From: Lamprobacter sp046541315 | GTDB taxonomy: Bacteria; Pseudomonadota; Gammaproteobacteria; Chromatiales; Chromatiaceae | Direction: 5' to 3' | Length of the DNA: 26,370 bases | Assembly (NCBI RefSeq): GCF_046541315.1 | Contig: NZ_JBKHDN010000010.1 | Coordinates: 1-26,370 of the forward strand | Part shown: in pieces, positions 14,186-23,244 of the stretch | Layout: every line of letters begins with the position of its first letter | Position numbering within the stretch: the first letter of the stretch is position 1 | The notes under the pieces: model-generated | Seen by the model: only the letters and a program-made list of their open reading frames with translations | Told to the model about the DNA's origin: nothing | The model's database searches: none | Position numbers and translations under genes: made by a program

Positions 14186-17100
14186 GACGACACCTGTCAA
14201 CGTTGTCATTGTCACCCTGGACAGCCATCTCGCGGGCGCGGTCGAGCGCGCGCGGCCGGCCCTGAAGCAACAGTTGCCAGGGCTGAATCTGACGCTGCAC
14301 GCGGCCGCCGAGTGGGATGACAATAAGGACGGTCTCGAACGCTGTGGCGGGACCGCGCGCGAGGACAATCTCTGCGGTCGCTGTCATGCGAATGGCGAGT
14401 GCAAATTGCAGCGCTGCCGGGCCGATATCTCCAAGGCCGATATCGTCGTCACCACCATGTTGTTCATGGAGGATCACATCAAGGCCGTGCTGCCCGCGTT
14501 GCAGGCCCGCCGCGACCAGTGCGACGCGATGGTCGGTTGCATGTCCGCCGGCGAGATCATGCGTCTCACCCGGCTCGGCAAGTTCACCATGGACGGCTCC
14601 CAGAGCGGGCCGATGGCGATCCTGAAGAAGCTGCGCGGCAATCGCACGGCGGAGGGCAAGGACAACAAGAACGCCAGCGACGGCGCCCGGCAGATGGCGA
14701 TGCTGCGGCGTATCCCGAAGATCCTGCGTTTCATCCCCGGCACCGCGCAGGATGTGCGTGCCTATTTCCTGCTGTTGCAGTATTGGCTCGCGGGCTCCGA
14801 CGAGAACATCGCCAACATGGTCCGGCTGCTGGTCGACCGCTATGCCGCCGGTCCGCGCGCGGGGCTGCGCGGCAAGCTCAAGGCCGAGCCGCCGGCCGAG
14901 TATCCGGAGGTCGGCGTCTTTCATCCGCGCATGAAGGGCCGCATCACCGATCAGATCAGCAGATTGCCGGCGAAGAAGGGCGCCACCGGCACCGTCGGGC
15001 TGCTGGTGATGCGCTCCTATGTGCTGGCCGGCAACACCGGCCACTACGATGGCGTGATCAAGGCGCTCGAGGCGCGCGGCTTGCGCGTGATCCCGGCCTT
15101 CGCCAGCGGCCTCGATGCGCGCCCGGCGGTCGACAAGTTCTTCTTCCGCAACGGTCAGTGCGTGGTCGATGCGGTGGTCTCGCTGACCGGCTTCTCGCTG
15201 GTCGGCGGGCCGGCCTACAACGATGCGGCCGCGGCCCAAGAGGTGCTGGCGCGGCTCGATGTGCCCTATCTCGCCGCGCATCCGGTCGAGTTCCAGACCC
15301 TGGAGCAATGGCAGGCCTCGGAGCGCGGACTGATGCCGGTCGAGGCGACCATGATGGTGGCGATCCCGGAACTCGATGGCTCGACCGGCCCGATCGTCTT
15401 CGGTGGCCGCTCGGCCGCGGCCGGCGATGATCGCACCCGCGACATGCAGCCGCATCCGGAGCGCGCCGACACCCTGGCCGCGCGCGTGGCGCGCCTGATC
15501 AAGCTGCGCCAGACGCCGAGCGCCGAGCGCAAGCTCGCGATCGTGCTGTTCAACTTCCCGCCCAATGCCGGCAATACCGGCACCGCCGCCTATCTGTCGG
15601 TGTTCGCCTCGCTCTATCGCACCCTGCAGGGGCTGAAGGACGAGGGCTATCGGGTCGAGGTGCCGGACAGCGTCGACGCACTGCGCGAGCGCATCATCAA
15701 CGGCAACGCCGCCCAATACGGCGCCCATGCCAACGTCTTCACCCGCATCCCGAGCGACGATCACGTCCGCCGCGAGCCCTATCTGGCCGAGATCGAGGCG
15801 CAGTGGGGGCCGGCGCCGGGCAAGCAGCAGAGCGACGGCTCCTCGATCTTCGTGCTCGGCGAGCAGTTCGGCAACGTCTTCGTCGGCGTGCAGCCGAGCT
15901 TCGGCTACGAGGGCGACCCGATGCGGCTGCTGTTCGACAAGGGCTTCACGCCGACGCATGCCTTCAGCGCCTTCTGCCGCTTCCTGCGCGAGGACTTCGC
16001 CGCCAATGCGGTGCTGCACTTCGGCACCCACGGCGCGCTCGAGTTCATGCCCGGCAAGCAGGCCGGGATGTCCGGCAGTTGCTGGCCGGATCGTCTGATC
16101 GGCGACCTGCCCAATCTCTATCTCTACGCCTCGAACAACCCCTCCGAGGGCACCATCGCCAAGCGCCGGGCGGCGGCGACCCTGATCAGCTATCTGACCC
16201 CGCCGATCGCCAATGCCGGGCTCTATCGCGGTCTGGTCGATCTCAAGGGCTCGATCGAGCGCTGGCGCGGCTTGGACCCTGAGACGCCGGTCGACGAGCG
16301 CAATGAGCTGGCCTCGCTGATCCAGGCGCAAGCGGCCGAACTCGACCTGGCGACCCTGGCCTCCGACGACGAGCCGGAATGGGATGCCAGCGCCGGCGAG
16401 CGCATCCAACGCCTGACCGATGAGCTGCTCGAACTCGAATACACCCTGATCCCGCACGGGCTGCATGTGGTCGGTCAGCCGCCGAGTCCGACCGAGCGGC
16501 TGGACATGCTGATGGCGGTGGCCGAGTCGCGCATCGATCCCGAGCAGCCGGTCGCGCTGACGCGCGAGGCCGTGGACGCCCTGGTCAATGGTGGCGCCCC
16601 GGCCCTGGCCTTGCAGAAGGGCGGCATGGAGGTCACCGAGGCCAGCCTGAAGCTGATGGAAGACCTGGCCGGCTACGACAAGCTGCTCAGCGAGGACCAC
16701 GAGCTGCCGGCGATCCTGCGCGCGCTCGAGGGCCGCTTCGTGCGCCCGGCGCCCGGTGGCGATCTGCTGCGCACCCCCGAGATCCTGCCGACCGGTCGCA
16801 ATCTGCATGGCTTCGATCCGTTCCGCATCCCGAGTCCGTTCGCGGTGCGCGAGGGCGCGCGTCACGCGCAACAACTGCTCGACCGCCATCTCGCGGACAA
16901 CAATGCGTTGCCCGAGTCGATCGCCTTGGTGCTCTGGGGCACCGACAATCTCAAGACCGAGGGCGGTCCGATCGCGCAGGCGCTGTGGCTGATCGGCGCC
17001 AAGCCGCGGCTCGATAGCTATGGCCGTGTCTGCGGCGCCGAGCTGCTGTCATTGGAGACGCTGGGGCGGCCCCGGATCGACGTGGTGATGACGCTGTCCG

Positions 17101-17987
17101 GGATTTTCCGGGATCTTTTGCCGATCCAGACTAAACTCTTGGCAGAGGCCGCCTATCTGGCGGCGGTCGCCGACGAGCCGATTGAGCGGAACTTCGTGCG
17201 CAAGCACACGCTGGCCTATCAGCAGGCCCACGACTGTGACCTCGAGACCGCCGCGCTGCGGGTGTTCAGTAACGCCGATGGCGCCTATGGCTCGAATGTC
17301 AATCATCTGATCGACAACAGCGGTTGGGACGAGGAGGACGAACTGGCCGAGACCTACACCAGACGTAAGTGCTTCGCCTACGGCCGCGCCGGTGCCCCGG
17401 TGCGCCAGGCCGAGCTCTTGAAGAGCGTGCTCGGCGATGTGCAGCTGGCCTATCAGAATCTGGACTCGGTCGAACTCGGCGTCACCACCGTGGACCATTA
17501 CTTCGACACCCTCGGCGGCATCAGCCGCGCGGTGAGTCGCTCCAAGGGCGGCGACGTGCCGGTCTACATCGGCGATCAGACGCGCGGCGACGGCAAGGTG
17601 CGCACCCTCGCCGAGCAGGTCGCGCTCGAGACCCGCACCCGCATGCTGAACCCGAAATGGTACGAGGGCATGCTCGAGCACGGCTACGAGGGCGTGCGCC
17701 AGATCGAGGTCCATGTCACCAACACCATGGGCTGGTCGGCCACCACCGGTCAGGTCGCGCCCTGGGTCTATCAGCGCATGACCGAGACCTTCGTGCTCGA
17801 CGAGGAGATGCGCGAACGCCTCGCGGCGCTCAATCCAACCGCCTCGGCCAAGGTCGCGCAGCGCCTGATCGAGGCCCATGAGCGCAACTATTGGGCGCCG
17901 GATGCCGAGACGCTGGAGGCCCTGCGCCAGGCCGGCGAGGAACTCGAGGACCGCCTCGAAGGCATCACCGAAGGAGTCGCCGCATGA
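14160..17987 (+). CDS. bchH: BchH, magnesium chelatase H subunit
   Basis: A 1275-residue porphyrin-binding subunit of Mg chelatase that inserts Mg into protoporphyrin IX with BchD and BchI, neither of which is in this window. N-terminus VNVVIVTLDSHLAGAVERA, then MVGCMSAGEIMRLTRLGKFTM and LKKLRGNRTAEGK. The CobN/Mg-chelatase core includes HFGTHGALEFMPGKQAGMSG, and the C-terminus holds QVAPWVYQRMTETFVLDEEMRERL. It is odd in carrying a cysteine-rich stretch at residues 61-87 (Cys62, 72, 75, 81, 86) just before RADISKADIVV, where the Rhodobacter proteins I remember have a single or no cysteine. The start lies inside the bchB end in another frame; its stop overlaps the bchL ATG (ATGA). Confidence 0.96.
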   Translation: MPKPTSVVETTPVNVVIVTLDSHLAGAVERARPALKQQLPGLNLTLHAAAEWDDNKDGLERCGGTAREDNLCGRCHANGECKLQRCRADISKADIVVTTMLFMEDHIKAVLPALQARRDQCDAMVGCMSAGEIMRLTRLGKFTMDGSQSGPMAILKKLRGNRTAEGKDNKNASDGARQMAMLRRIPKILRFIPGTAQDVRAYFLLLQYWLAGSDENIANMVRLLVDRYAAGPRAGLRGKLKAEPPAEYPEVGVFHPRMKGRITDQISRLPAKKGATGTVGLLVMRSYVLAGNTGHYDGVIKALEARGLRVIPAFASGLDARPAVDKFFFRNGQCVVDAVVSLTGFSLVGGPAYNDAAAAQEVLARLDVPYLAAHPVEFQTLEQWQASERGLMPVEATMMVAIPELDGSTGPIVFGGRSAAAGDDRTRDMQPHPERADTLAARVARLIKLRQTPSAERKLAIVLFNFPPNAGNTGTAAYLSVFASLYRTLQGLKDEGYRVEVPDSVDALRERIINGNAAQYGAHANVFTRIPSDDHVRREPYLAEIEAQWGPAPGKQQSDGSSIFVLGEQFGNVFVGVQPSFGYEGDPMRLLFDKGFTPTHAFSAFCRFLREDFAANAVLHFGTHGALEFMPGKQAGMSGSCWPDRLIGDLPNLYLYASNNPSEGTIAKRRAAATLISYLTPPIANAGLYRGLVDLKGSIERWRGLDPETPVDERNELASLIQAQAAELDLATLASDDEPEWDASAGERIQRLTDELLELEYTLIPHGLHVVGQPPSPTERLDMLMAVAESRIDPEQPVALTREAVDALVNGGAPALALQKGGMEVTEASLKLMEDLAGYDKLLSEDHELPAILRALEGRFVRPAPGGDLLRTPEILPTGRNLHGFDPFRIPSPFAVREGARHAQQLLDRHLADNNALPESIALVLWGTDNLKTEGGPIAQALWLIGAKPRLDSYGRVCGAELLSLETLGRPRIDVVMTLSGIFRDLLPIQTKLLAEAAYLAAVADEPIERNFVRKHTLAYQQAHDCDLETAALRVFSNADGAYGSNVNHLIDNSGWDEEDELAETYTRRKCFAYGRAGAPVRQAELLKSVLGDVQLAYQNLDSVELGVTTVDHYFDTLGGISRAVSRSKGGDVPVYIGDQTRGDGKVRTLAEQVALETRTRMLNPKWYEGMLEHGYEGVRQIEVHVTNTMGWSATTGQVAPWVYQRMTETFVLDEEMRERLAALNPTASAKVAQRLIEAHERNYWAPDAETLEALRQAGEELEDRLEGITEGVAA

Positions 17988-18973
17988 CCCTCGACGACCT
18001 CCCCACCACCATCTACGGCGGCGGCAAGCCCGACAAGCCGGCGGCGGGTTCCTGCGACGCGCCCGATTGCGGTGATCCCCAGCGCGGCGCACCGCGGCTT
18101 GCCGATCCCAGGCTCGACGGCGAGGGCAGCGTGCAGGTCCAGCTCGATCCCAGCGAGCGCATCGACAAGGCGCAGGTCTTCGCCATCTACGGCAAGGGCG
18201 GCATCGGCAAGAGCACGACCAGCTCCAACCTCTCGGTCGCGTTCTCGAAACTCGGCAAGCGGGTGGTGCAGATCGGCTGCGACCCGAAACACGACAGCAC
18301 CTTCACGCTGACCAAGTGCCTGGTGCCGACCGTCATCGATGTGCTGGAGTCGGTCAACTTCCATCCCGAGGAGCTGCGCATCGAGGACTTCGTCTACGAG
18401 GGCTATAACGGGGTCATGTGCGTCGAGGCCGGTGGGCCGCCGGCCGGCACCGGCTGCGGCGGCTATGTCGTCGGTCAGACGGTGAAATTGCTGAAACAGC
18501 ATCATCTGCTCGATGACACCGATATCGTCGTCTTCGACGTGCTCGGCGATGTCGTCTGCGGCGGTTTCGCCGCACCGCTGCAACATGCCGATCGGGCGCT
18601 GATCGTCACCGCCAACGACTTCGATTCGATCTTCGCGATGAATCGCATCTCCACCGCGATCCTGGCCAAGGCCAAGAACTACAAGGTGCGTATCGGCGGC
18701 GTCATCGCCAACCGCAGCGACGAGACCGATCAGATCGATCGCTTCAATGCGGCGACCGGGCTCAAGACCATGGCGCATCTGCCGTCGCTCGATGTGATCC
18801 GCCGCTCGCGGCTGCGCAAGGCGACCCTGTTCGAGATGGAGCCCGCGGCCGATGTCGAGCACGCGCAAGGACAGTACCTGCAGCTCGCCGAGGCGTTGCT
18901 GGCCGGTTCCGAGCCACTGGACGTGACACCGATGCGTGACCGTGATCTGTTTGATTTCCTGGGCTTCGATTGA
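17984..18973 (+). CDS. bchL: BchL, dark protochlorophyllide reductase ATP-binding protein
   Basis: A 329-residue NifH-like homodimeric reductase that passes electrons to BchNB with ATP hydrolysis. P-loop YGKGGIGKSTTSSN (about 69-82), QIGCDPKHDSTFT, cluster cysteines Cys158 (AGTGCGGYV) and Cys192 (DVVCGGFA), and a C-terminus ending DRDLFDFLGFD. The start ATG 17984 has AAGGAG just upstream and overlaps the bchH stop; an open frame extending further upstream lies inside bchH and is rejected. The region before the P-loop is about 30 residues longer than in the Rhodobacter sphaeroides protein I remember and contains Cys24 and Cys29 (GSCDAPDCGD). Confidence 0.97.
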   Translation: MTLDDLPTTIYGGGKPDKPAAGSCDAPDCGDPQRGAPRLADPRLDGEGSVQVQLDPSERIDKAQVFAIYGKGGIGKSTTSSNLSVAFSKLGKRVVQIGCDPKHDSTFTLTKCLVPTVIDVLESVNFHPEELRIEDFVYEGYNGVMCVEAGGPPAGTGCGGYVVGQTVKLLKQHHLLDDTDIVVFDVLGDVVCGGFAAPLQHADRALIVTANDFDSIFAMNRISTAILAKAKNYKVRIGGVIANRSDETDQIDRFNAATGLKTMAHLPSLDVIRRSRLRKATLFEMEPAADVEHAQGQYLQLAEALLAGSEPLDVTPMRDRDLFDFLGFD

Positions 18974-18995
18974 GCCAAGTGAGCAAGTGATCCCG

Positions 18996-19706
18996 ATGCC
19001 CAACCCTTCGTACCAAGAACGCCGCGATCAGGTCGAGTCCTATTTCGACCGCACCGCCGCCGAGGCCTGGAAGCGCCTGACCTCGGATGCGCCGGTGAGC
19101 GGCATTCGCGCCACCGTGCGCGCCGGTCGCGAGCGCATGCGCGCGATGCTGCTCGATTGGCTGCCGGCCGATCTCAGCGGCAAGCGGTTGCTCGATGCCG
19201 GCTGCGGCACCGGCCTGCTGTCGGTCGAGGCCGCGCGCCGGGGCGCCGAGGTCTATGCCGTGGACCTGTCGCCGACGCTGATCGCGCATGCGCGCGAGCA
19301 CGTGCCAAGCGATCTGCCGGGACGCATCGAATTCGCCGTCGGCGACATGCTGGCGCCGGGGCAGGGCGATTTCGATCATATCGTCGCGATGGACAGCATC
19401 ATCCATTACGAGCCCGATGACGCGCTGGACGTGATCGCGGGCTTTGCCGAGCGCGCGCGCGTCTCGGTGCTCTTCACCTTTGCCCCCCGCACGCCGGCGC
19501 TGGCCGTCATGCATGCGGTCGGGCAGTGGTTTCCGCGCAGCGATCGCTCGCCGGCGATCGTCCCGATTGCCGAGAAGGCGATGCGCGCCCGCATTCAAGG
19601 CGCGGCGCGCTTCGACGGCTGGGAGATCGGCCACTGCGAGCGGGTTGCGCAAGGCTTTTACACCTCGCAGGCGCTTGAGCTGCGCCGGCGCAAGGAGGAC
19701 ACGTAG
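18996..19706 (+). CDS. bchM: BchM, Mg-protoporphyrin IX O-methyltransferase
   Basis: A 236-residue SAM-dependent methyltransferase that methylates the 13-propionate of Mg-protoporphyrin IX, the step after Mg chelatase. N-terminus YQERRDQVESYFDRTAAEAWKRLTSD, SAM motif I KRLLDAGCGTGLLSVEAARRG (about 63-83), then VYAVDLSP and DHIVAMDSIIHYEPDD. The C-terminus has GFYTSQALELRR. I use ATG 18996, 22 bp after bchL; GTG 18987 in the same frame is possible but adds only three residues. It ends 2 bp before lhaA. Confidence 0.95.
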   Translation: MPNPSYQERRDQVESYFDRTAAEAWKRLTSDAPVSGIRATVRAGRERMRAMLLDWLPADLSGKRLLDAGCGTGLLSVEAARRGAEVYAVDLSPTLIAHAREHVPSDLPGRIEFAVGDMLAPGQGDFDHIVAMDSIIHYEPDDALDVIAGFAERARVSVLFTFAPRTPALAVMHAVGQWFPRSDRSPAIVPIAEKAMRARIQGAARFDGWEIGHCERVAQGFYTSQALELRRRKEDT

Positions 19707-19708
19707 TT

Positions 19709-21181
19709 ATGGCGGCCTCGTTGGATGAACTGAAGCAGGTCTTCTACCAGGAAGTCCTGCCCAAGATCCTGCCATTCGCCGATGCGGCGACCAAGGAGCT
19801 GCCGATCGGGCGCCTGCTGCGCTTATCGTTGTTCCAGGCCTCGGTCGGCATGATGATGGTGCTGCTCTATGGCACCCTGAACCGCGTCATGGTGGTCGAG
19901 AAGGGCGTGCCGCCCTGGCTGATCGGCCTGATGGTGGCGCTGCCAGTGCTGGCGGCGCCGTTCCGGGCCCTGATCGGCTTCAAATCCGATATCCATGAGT
20001 CGGCCTTCGGTTGGCGCCGGGTGCCGTTCATCTGGTTCGGAACCCTGATGCAATTCGGCGGTTTGGCGATCATGCCCTTCGCCCTGCTGCTGATGGCCGA
20101 AGGCGGCAGCGTGCCGACCTTCGTCACCTGGCTCGCCGCCGGCATGGCCTTCCTGATCGCCGGCGCTGGGCTGCATACCACCCAGACCGCGGGCCTGGCC
20201 TTGGCGACCGACCTCTCGGTCGAGGACAAGCGCCCACGGGTCATCGCCCTGCTGTTCGTGGTGTTGCATCTGAGCATGCTGCTGGCCTCGCTGGCCTACG
20301 GCGCCTTGCTGAGCGATTTCAACGAGATGTCCGAGGCGCAGGCGAATGGACGCCTGATCGGCGTGCTGCAGGGCTCGGCGCTGGTGGCGATTGCGTTCAA
20401 CATGATCGCGCTCTGGAAGCAGGAGGCGGTCAATTCCGAGCGCGCCGAGCAGATCAAGGCCGATCGCGCCGCGCACAAGGAGCGACCGACGTTCAGGGAG
20501 ACCTGGGCCCAATTCATTCGCGCCGGGGATGCCGCGCGCTTGCTCGTCGCGCTCGCGCTCGGCACCGCCGCCTTCCAGATGCAGGATATCCTGCTCGAGC
20601 CCTATGGCGGTCAGGTGCTCGGGCTGACGGTGTCGCAGACCACGCGGCTGACGGCGATCTGGGCCTTCGGCACCTTGGCCGCATTCGGTCTCTCGGCTTA
20701 CTTGCTCGGGCGCCAAGCCGACTACTATCGCCTCTCGGCCATCGGGGCACTGATCGGGATACTCGCCTTCGCCGCCGTGATCGCCGCCGATCCGCTTGGC
20801 TCGCCGTTGTTGTTCCGCTTCGGTGCGCTCTTGATCGGCTTTGGCGGCGGCCTCTTCGCGGTGGGCACCCTGACCGCAGCAATGAATTTGGCCGATGTTG
20901 AAGGCAGCGGCCTTGCGCTGGGGGCTTGGGGCGCGGTCCAGGCGACCGCCTATGGTCTTGCCATGTTCCTTGGCGGCACGTTGCGCGATCTCGTGACCAC
21001 AATCGCCTCCACGGGGGCCCTCGGTGAGGCCCTGATGGGTCCAGCCGTCGGCTATGCGTTTGTCTATAACCTGGAGATCTTGCTGCTTTTCGCCACCCTG
21101 ATCGCACTCGGACCGCTTGCCCTGAAGGGCGGTCATGCTGCGCGGTCTTCCTCGAAGTTCGGACTCACCGAGCTTCCTTAA
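19709..21181 (+). CDS. lhaA: LhaA, PucC-family light-harvesting 1 assembly protein
   Basis: A 490-residue membrane protein of the PucC/LhaA branch of the major facilitator superfamily, needed for LH1 assembly and possibly for bacteriochlorophyll delivery. Typical segments are LPIGRLLRLSLFQASVGMMMV, LYGTLNRVMVVEKGVPPWLIG, PFRALIGFKSDIHESAFGWRRVP and MQDILLEPYGGQVLGL; about twelve hydrophobic helices are visible. AAGGAGG lies 10 bases upstream of ATG, inside the end of bchM. Its place directly before puhA is the conserved superoperon order. In other species the puhA promoter lies in this gene; I could not identify one here. Confidence 0.94.
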   Translation: MAASLDELKQVFYQEVLPKILPFADAATKELPIGRLLRLSLFQASVGMMMVLLYGTLNRVMVVEKGVPPWLIGLMVALPVLAAPFRALIGFKSDIHESAFGWRRVPFIWFGTLMQFGGLAIMPFALLLMAEGGSVPTFVTWLAAGMAFLIAGAGLHTTQTAGLALATDLSVEDKRPRVIALLFVVLHLSMLLASLAYGALLSDFNEMSEAQANGRLIGVLQGSALVAIAFNMIALWKQEAVNSERAEQIKADRAAHKERPTFRETWAQFIRAGDAARLLVALALGTAAFQMQDILLEPYGGQVLGLTVSQTTRLTAIWAFGTLAAFGLSAYLLGRQADYYRLSAIGALIGILAFAAVIAADPLGSPLLFRFGALLIGFGGGLFAVGTLTAAMNLADVEGSGLALGAWGAVQATAYGLAMFLGGTLRDLVTTIASTGALGEALMGPAVGYAFVYNLEILLLFATLIALGPLALKGGHAARSSSKFGLTELP

Positions 21182-21207
21182 GTCAACCCGCTACCGGAGG
21201 TTATCCG

Positions 21208-21981
21208 ATGCCTACTGAAGCCGTTACCCACTACATCGACGCCGCCCAGATCACGATTTGGACGTTCTGGCTGTTTTTCTTCGGGCTCGTGTTCTGGCTT
21301 CGCCGCGAAGACAAGCGCGAAGGGTATCCGCTCGAGACCGAGACCCCGCGCGGCACCAAGCTGAACTCCGGCTTCCCGCCGATGCCGAAGCCGAAGACCT
21401 TCACCATGCCGCATACCGGCACCAAGGTGGTGAAGCCCGGTCCCGATCAGCCGCAGTACAAGATCAACGCCGAACCCGTCTCGCCGTTACCCGGCGCTCC
21501 GCTGGCACCGGTGGGCGATCCGATGAAGGCCAATGTCGGCCCCGGCTCCTACGCCATGCGTCTGGAAGAGCCCGATCTCACCGTCGACGGTCGCCCGCGC
21601 ATCGTGCCGATGAGCGTCGCCAAGCACTTCGCGGTGGTCGGTAAGGATCCCGATCCGCGCGGGATGCCGGTGCGTGGCTGCGACGGCGCCCAGGGCGGGA
21701 CCGTGAAGGAGCTTTGGGTCGATCGTTCCGAGCCGCAGATTCGCTATCTCGAGGTCGAGGCCGCTGGCGGCAAGCGCGTGCTGCTGCCGATCACCATGTG
21801 CGTGGTCAAGGGCAAGAAGGGCTATGTCGACGTCAACAGCATCACCGGCGCCCAGTTCGCCGGCGCGCCGACCCTGAAGAGCAAGGATCAGATCACCATG
21901 CGCGAAGAAGACATGGTCACCGCTTACTATGGCGGCGGAACCCTATATGCCACTCCAGGGCGCGCGGAGCCTCTTCTGTGA
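21208..21981 (+). CDS. puhA: PuhA, reaction centre H subunit
   Basis: A 257-residue H subunit of the type-II photosynthetic reaction centre. A short periplasmic N-terminus (MPTEAVTHYIDAAQ) is followed by one membrane helix ending FFGLVFWLRREDKREGYPLE, then the large cytoplasmic beta domain with GPGSYAMRLEEPDLT and a PRC-barrel portion ending DMVTAYYGGGTLYATPGR. The length is normal. CGGAGG lies 6-7 bases before ATG, in a 26-bp gap after lhaA. Its TGA overlaps the GTG start of puhB. Confidence 0.97.
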   Translation: MPTEAVTHYIDAAQITIWTFWLFFFGLVFWLRREDKREGYPLETETPRGTKLNSGFPPMPKPKTFTMPHTGTKVVKPGPDQPQYKINAEPVSPLPGAPLAPVGDPMKANVGPGSYAMRLEEPDLTVDGRPRIVPMSVAKHFAVVGKDPDPRGMPVRGCDGAQGGTVKELWVDRSEPQIRYLEVEAAGGKRVLLPITMCVVKGKKGYVDVNSITGAQFAGAPTLKSKDQITMREEDMVTAYYGGGTLYATPGRAEPLL

Positions 21982-22691
21982 GTGAGTTCGCCTTCGAGCC
22001 GGTTCACGGCTTGCCGGAGCACCTCCCCCCGGGGGAGGCGCTTCGTTGGCAGGGCGCGCCGCATTGGCGCGTCCTTGCTAGGCGCGCCTTTTATGTCCGC
22101 ACGGTTGCCTTCTACTTCGTGTTGTTGATGCTGTTGCGCTTGGCGGTGCTCATCGCCGAGGGCATCGCGTTGCGCGATGCCGTGCTCTGGAGCCTATGGA
22201 TGGTCACCCTCGCGCTGCTGGCGGTCGGCATTCTCACCCTGCTGGCCTGGCTCTACAGCCGTTCGACGGTCTATAGCATCACCGATCGGCGGGTGGTGAT
22301 TCGGTTTGGCGTCGCGCTGCCGATGGCGGTCAATATTCCCTTCAAGAGCATTGAGAGTGCCGGTCTGCGGACCTATCCGGATGGCTCTGGCGATATCCCG
22401 TTGGTGCTCAGCGAGGACCAGAAGGTCAGCTATCTGATCATGTGGCCCAATGTGCGTCCGTGGCGATTCTCGAATCCGCAACCGATGCTGCGTGGCATTC
22501 CGGACGCCGCACAGGTGGCCAAGATTTTGGCCGAGGCCCTGCGTTCGGCCAGTGCCGAGACGGCGGAGGGGACCGAGTCCGCGCCTGAGTCGGTACAAGA
22601 AGCGTCTCAAGAGGCGCGTCAGCGGGAGACGAACGCGGCGATGAGCGATGCGGGGTTGGCGCCTTCGCCGGCGAAGGCGGGTGGTCGGTGA
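21978..22691 (+). CDS. puhB: PuhB, photosynthetic complex assembly protein
   Basis: A 237-residue membrane protein with a bacterial PH-like domain, known to help reaction-centre and LH1 assembly. N-terminus FEPVHGLPEHLPPGEALRWQG, then two membrane segments (about residues 38-60 and 66-92), then YSRSTVYSITDRRVVIRFGVALPMAVNIPF, the PH-like motif. The start is GTG 21978, overlapping the puhA stop (GTGA). A low-complexity tail of about 50 residues, rich in Ala, Glu and Ser, ends SPAKAGGR and appears longer than in the Rhodobacter protein; I see no motif in it. Confidence 0.93.
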   Translation: MSEFAFEPVHGLPEHLPPGEALRWQGAPHWRVLARRAFYVRTVAFYFVLLMLLRLAVLIAEGIALRDAVLWSLWMVTLALLAVGILTLLAWLYSRSTVYSITDRRVVIRFGVALPMAVNIPFKSIESAGLRTYPDGSGDIPLVLSEDQKVSYLIMWPNVRPWRFSNPQPMLRGIPDAAQVAKILAEALRSASAETAEGTESAPESVQEASQEARQRETNAAMSDAGLAPSPAKAGGR

Positions 22692-22725
22692 GCGGTCGTC
22701 AGCGCGCTCTGCGAGGAGGACAGCG

Positions 22726-23229
22726 ATGAGCGACCCATTCGAGGGCCGCCCCTTTCCACGCGGTGTGTTGATTGGCGCCGCAGTCCTGATCGGGTTCGCG
22801 ATCCTGGCGGTGGCGATGGTCAGACTCACCGGCATGGGCGGCGCCGAGGTGCCCTATGCGCCGGTCCTCGAGGCCCGGGAACTGGTCTTCGAGGATCTCG
22901 GCGACGGGGTCACCATGGTCGCCCTGCCGGGCCCGCAGGGGGCCGATCGCGACGCGGTGGTGGGCCTGCTGAAATCCGGCGAACATGGCTTTGCGATGGG
23001 CATGATGCGCGGCATGGTGCGGGGTCGCCAGGCGCGCGATCTTCCGCTCGATGCCCCTTACCAACTGGCGCTGCTCGAGGACGGCAGGCTGGTGTTCCGC
23101 GATCCCAGCGTCGGCACCGAAATCGATCTGCGCGCCTTCGGGCCGACCAACCTGGCGACCCTCTATCCGCTGCTACGCAGCGAGCCCAAGCCGCTTGCCG
23201 ATGTCGTTGCCGCAGACGCCCGCGACTAA
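22726..23229 (+). CDS. puhC: PuhC, photosynthetic complex assembly protein
   Basis: A 167-residue protein with a single N-terminal membrane helix (about residues 13-33, VLIGAAVLIGFAILAVAMVRL) and a periplasmic domain containing LVFEDLGDGVTMV, FAMGMMRGMVRGR and APYQLALLEDGRLVFRDPSVGTEIDLRAFGPTN. This matches the PuhC family, which supports assembly and supercomplex formation of reaction centre and LH1. The start at ATG 22726 has GAGGAGGA just upstream; the frame is open 26 codons further, but that part is arginine-rich and overlaps puhB. It lies 34 bp after puhB. Confidence 0.93.
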   Translation: MSDPFEGRPFPRGVLIGAAVLIGFAILAVAMVRLTGMGGAEVPYAPVLEARELVFEDLGDGVTMVALPGPQGADRDAVVGLLKSGEHGFAMGMMRGMVRGRQARDLPLDAPYQLALLEDGRLVFRDPSVGTEIDLRAFGPTNLATLYPLLRSEPKPLADVVAADARD

Positions 23230-23244
23230 GGTTCCGGCGACCGT

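Noticed and set aside
13869..16889. An uninterrupted minus-strand reading frame of about 1000 codons opposite bchB/bchH
   Set aside because: It is a mirror of GC-rich coding DNA: the plus strand carries BchB and BchH with clear family motifs, and the antisense translation is low-complexity Arg/Ala/Gln/Gly with no domain.
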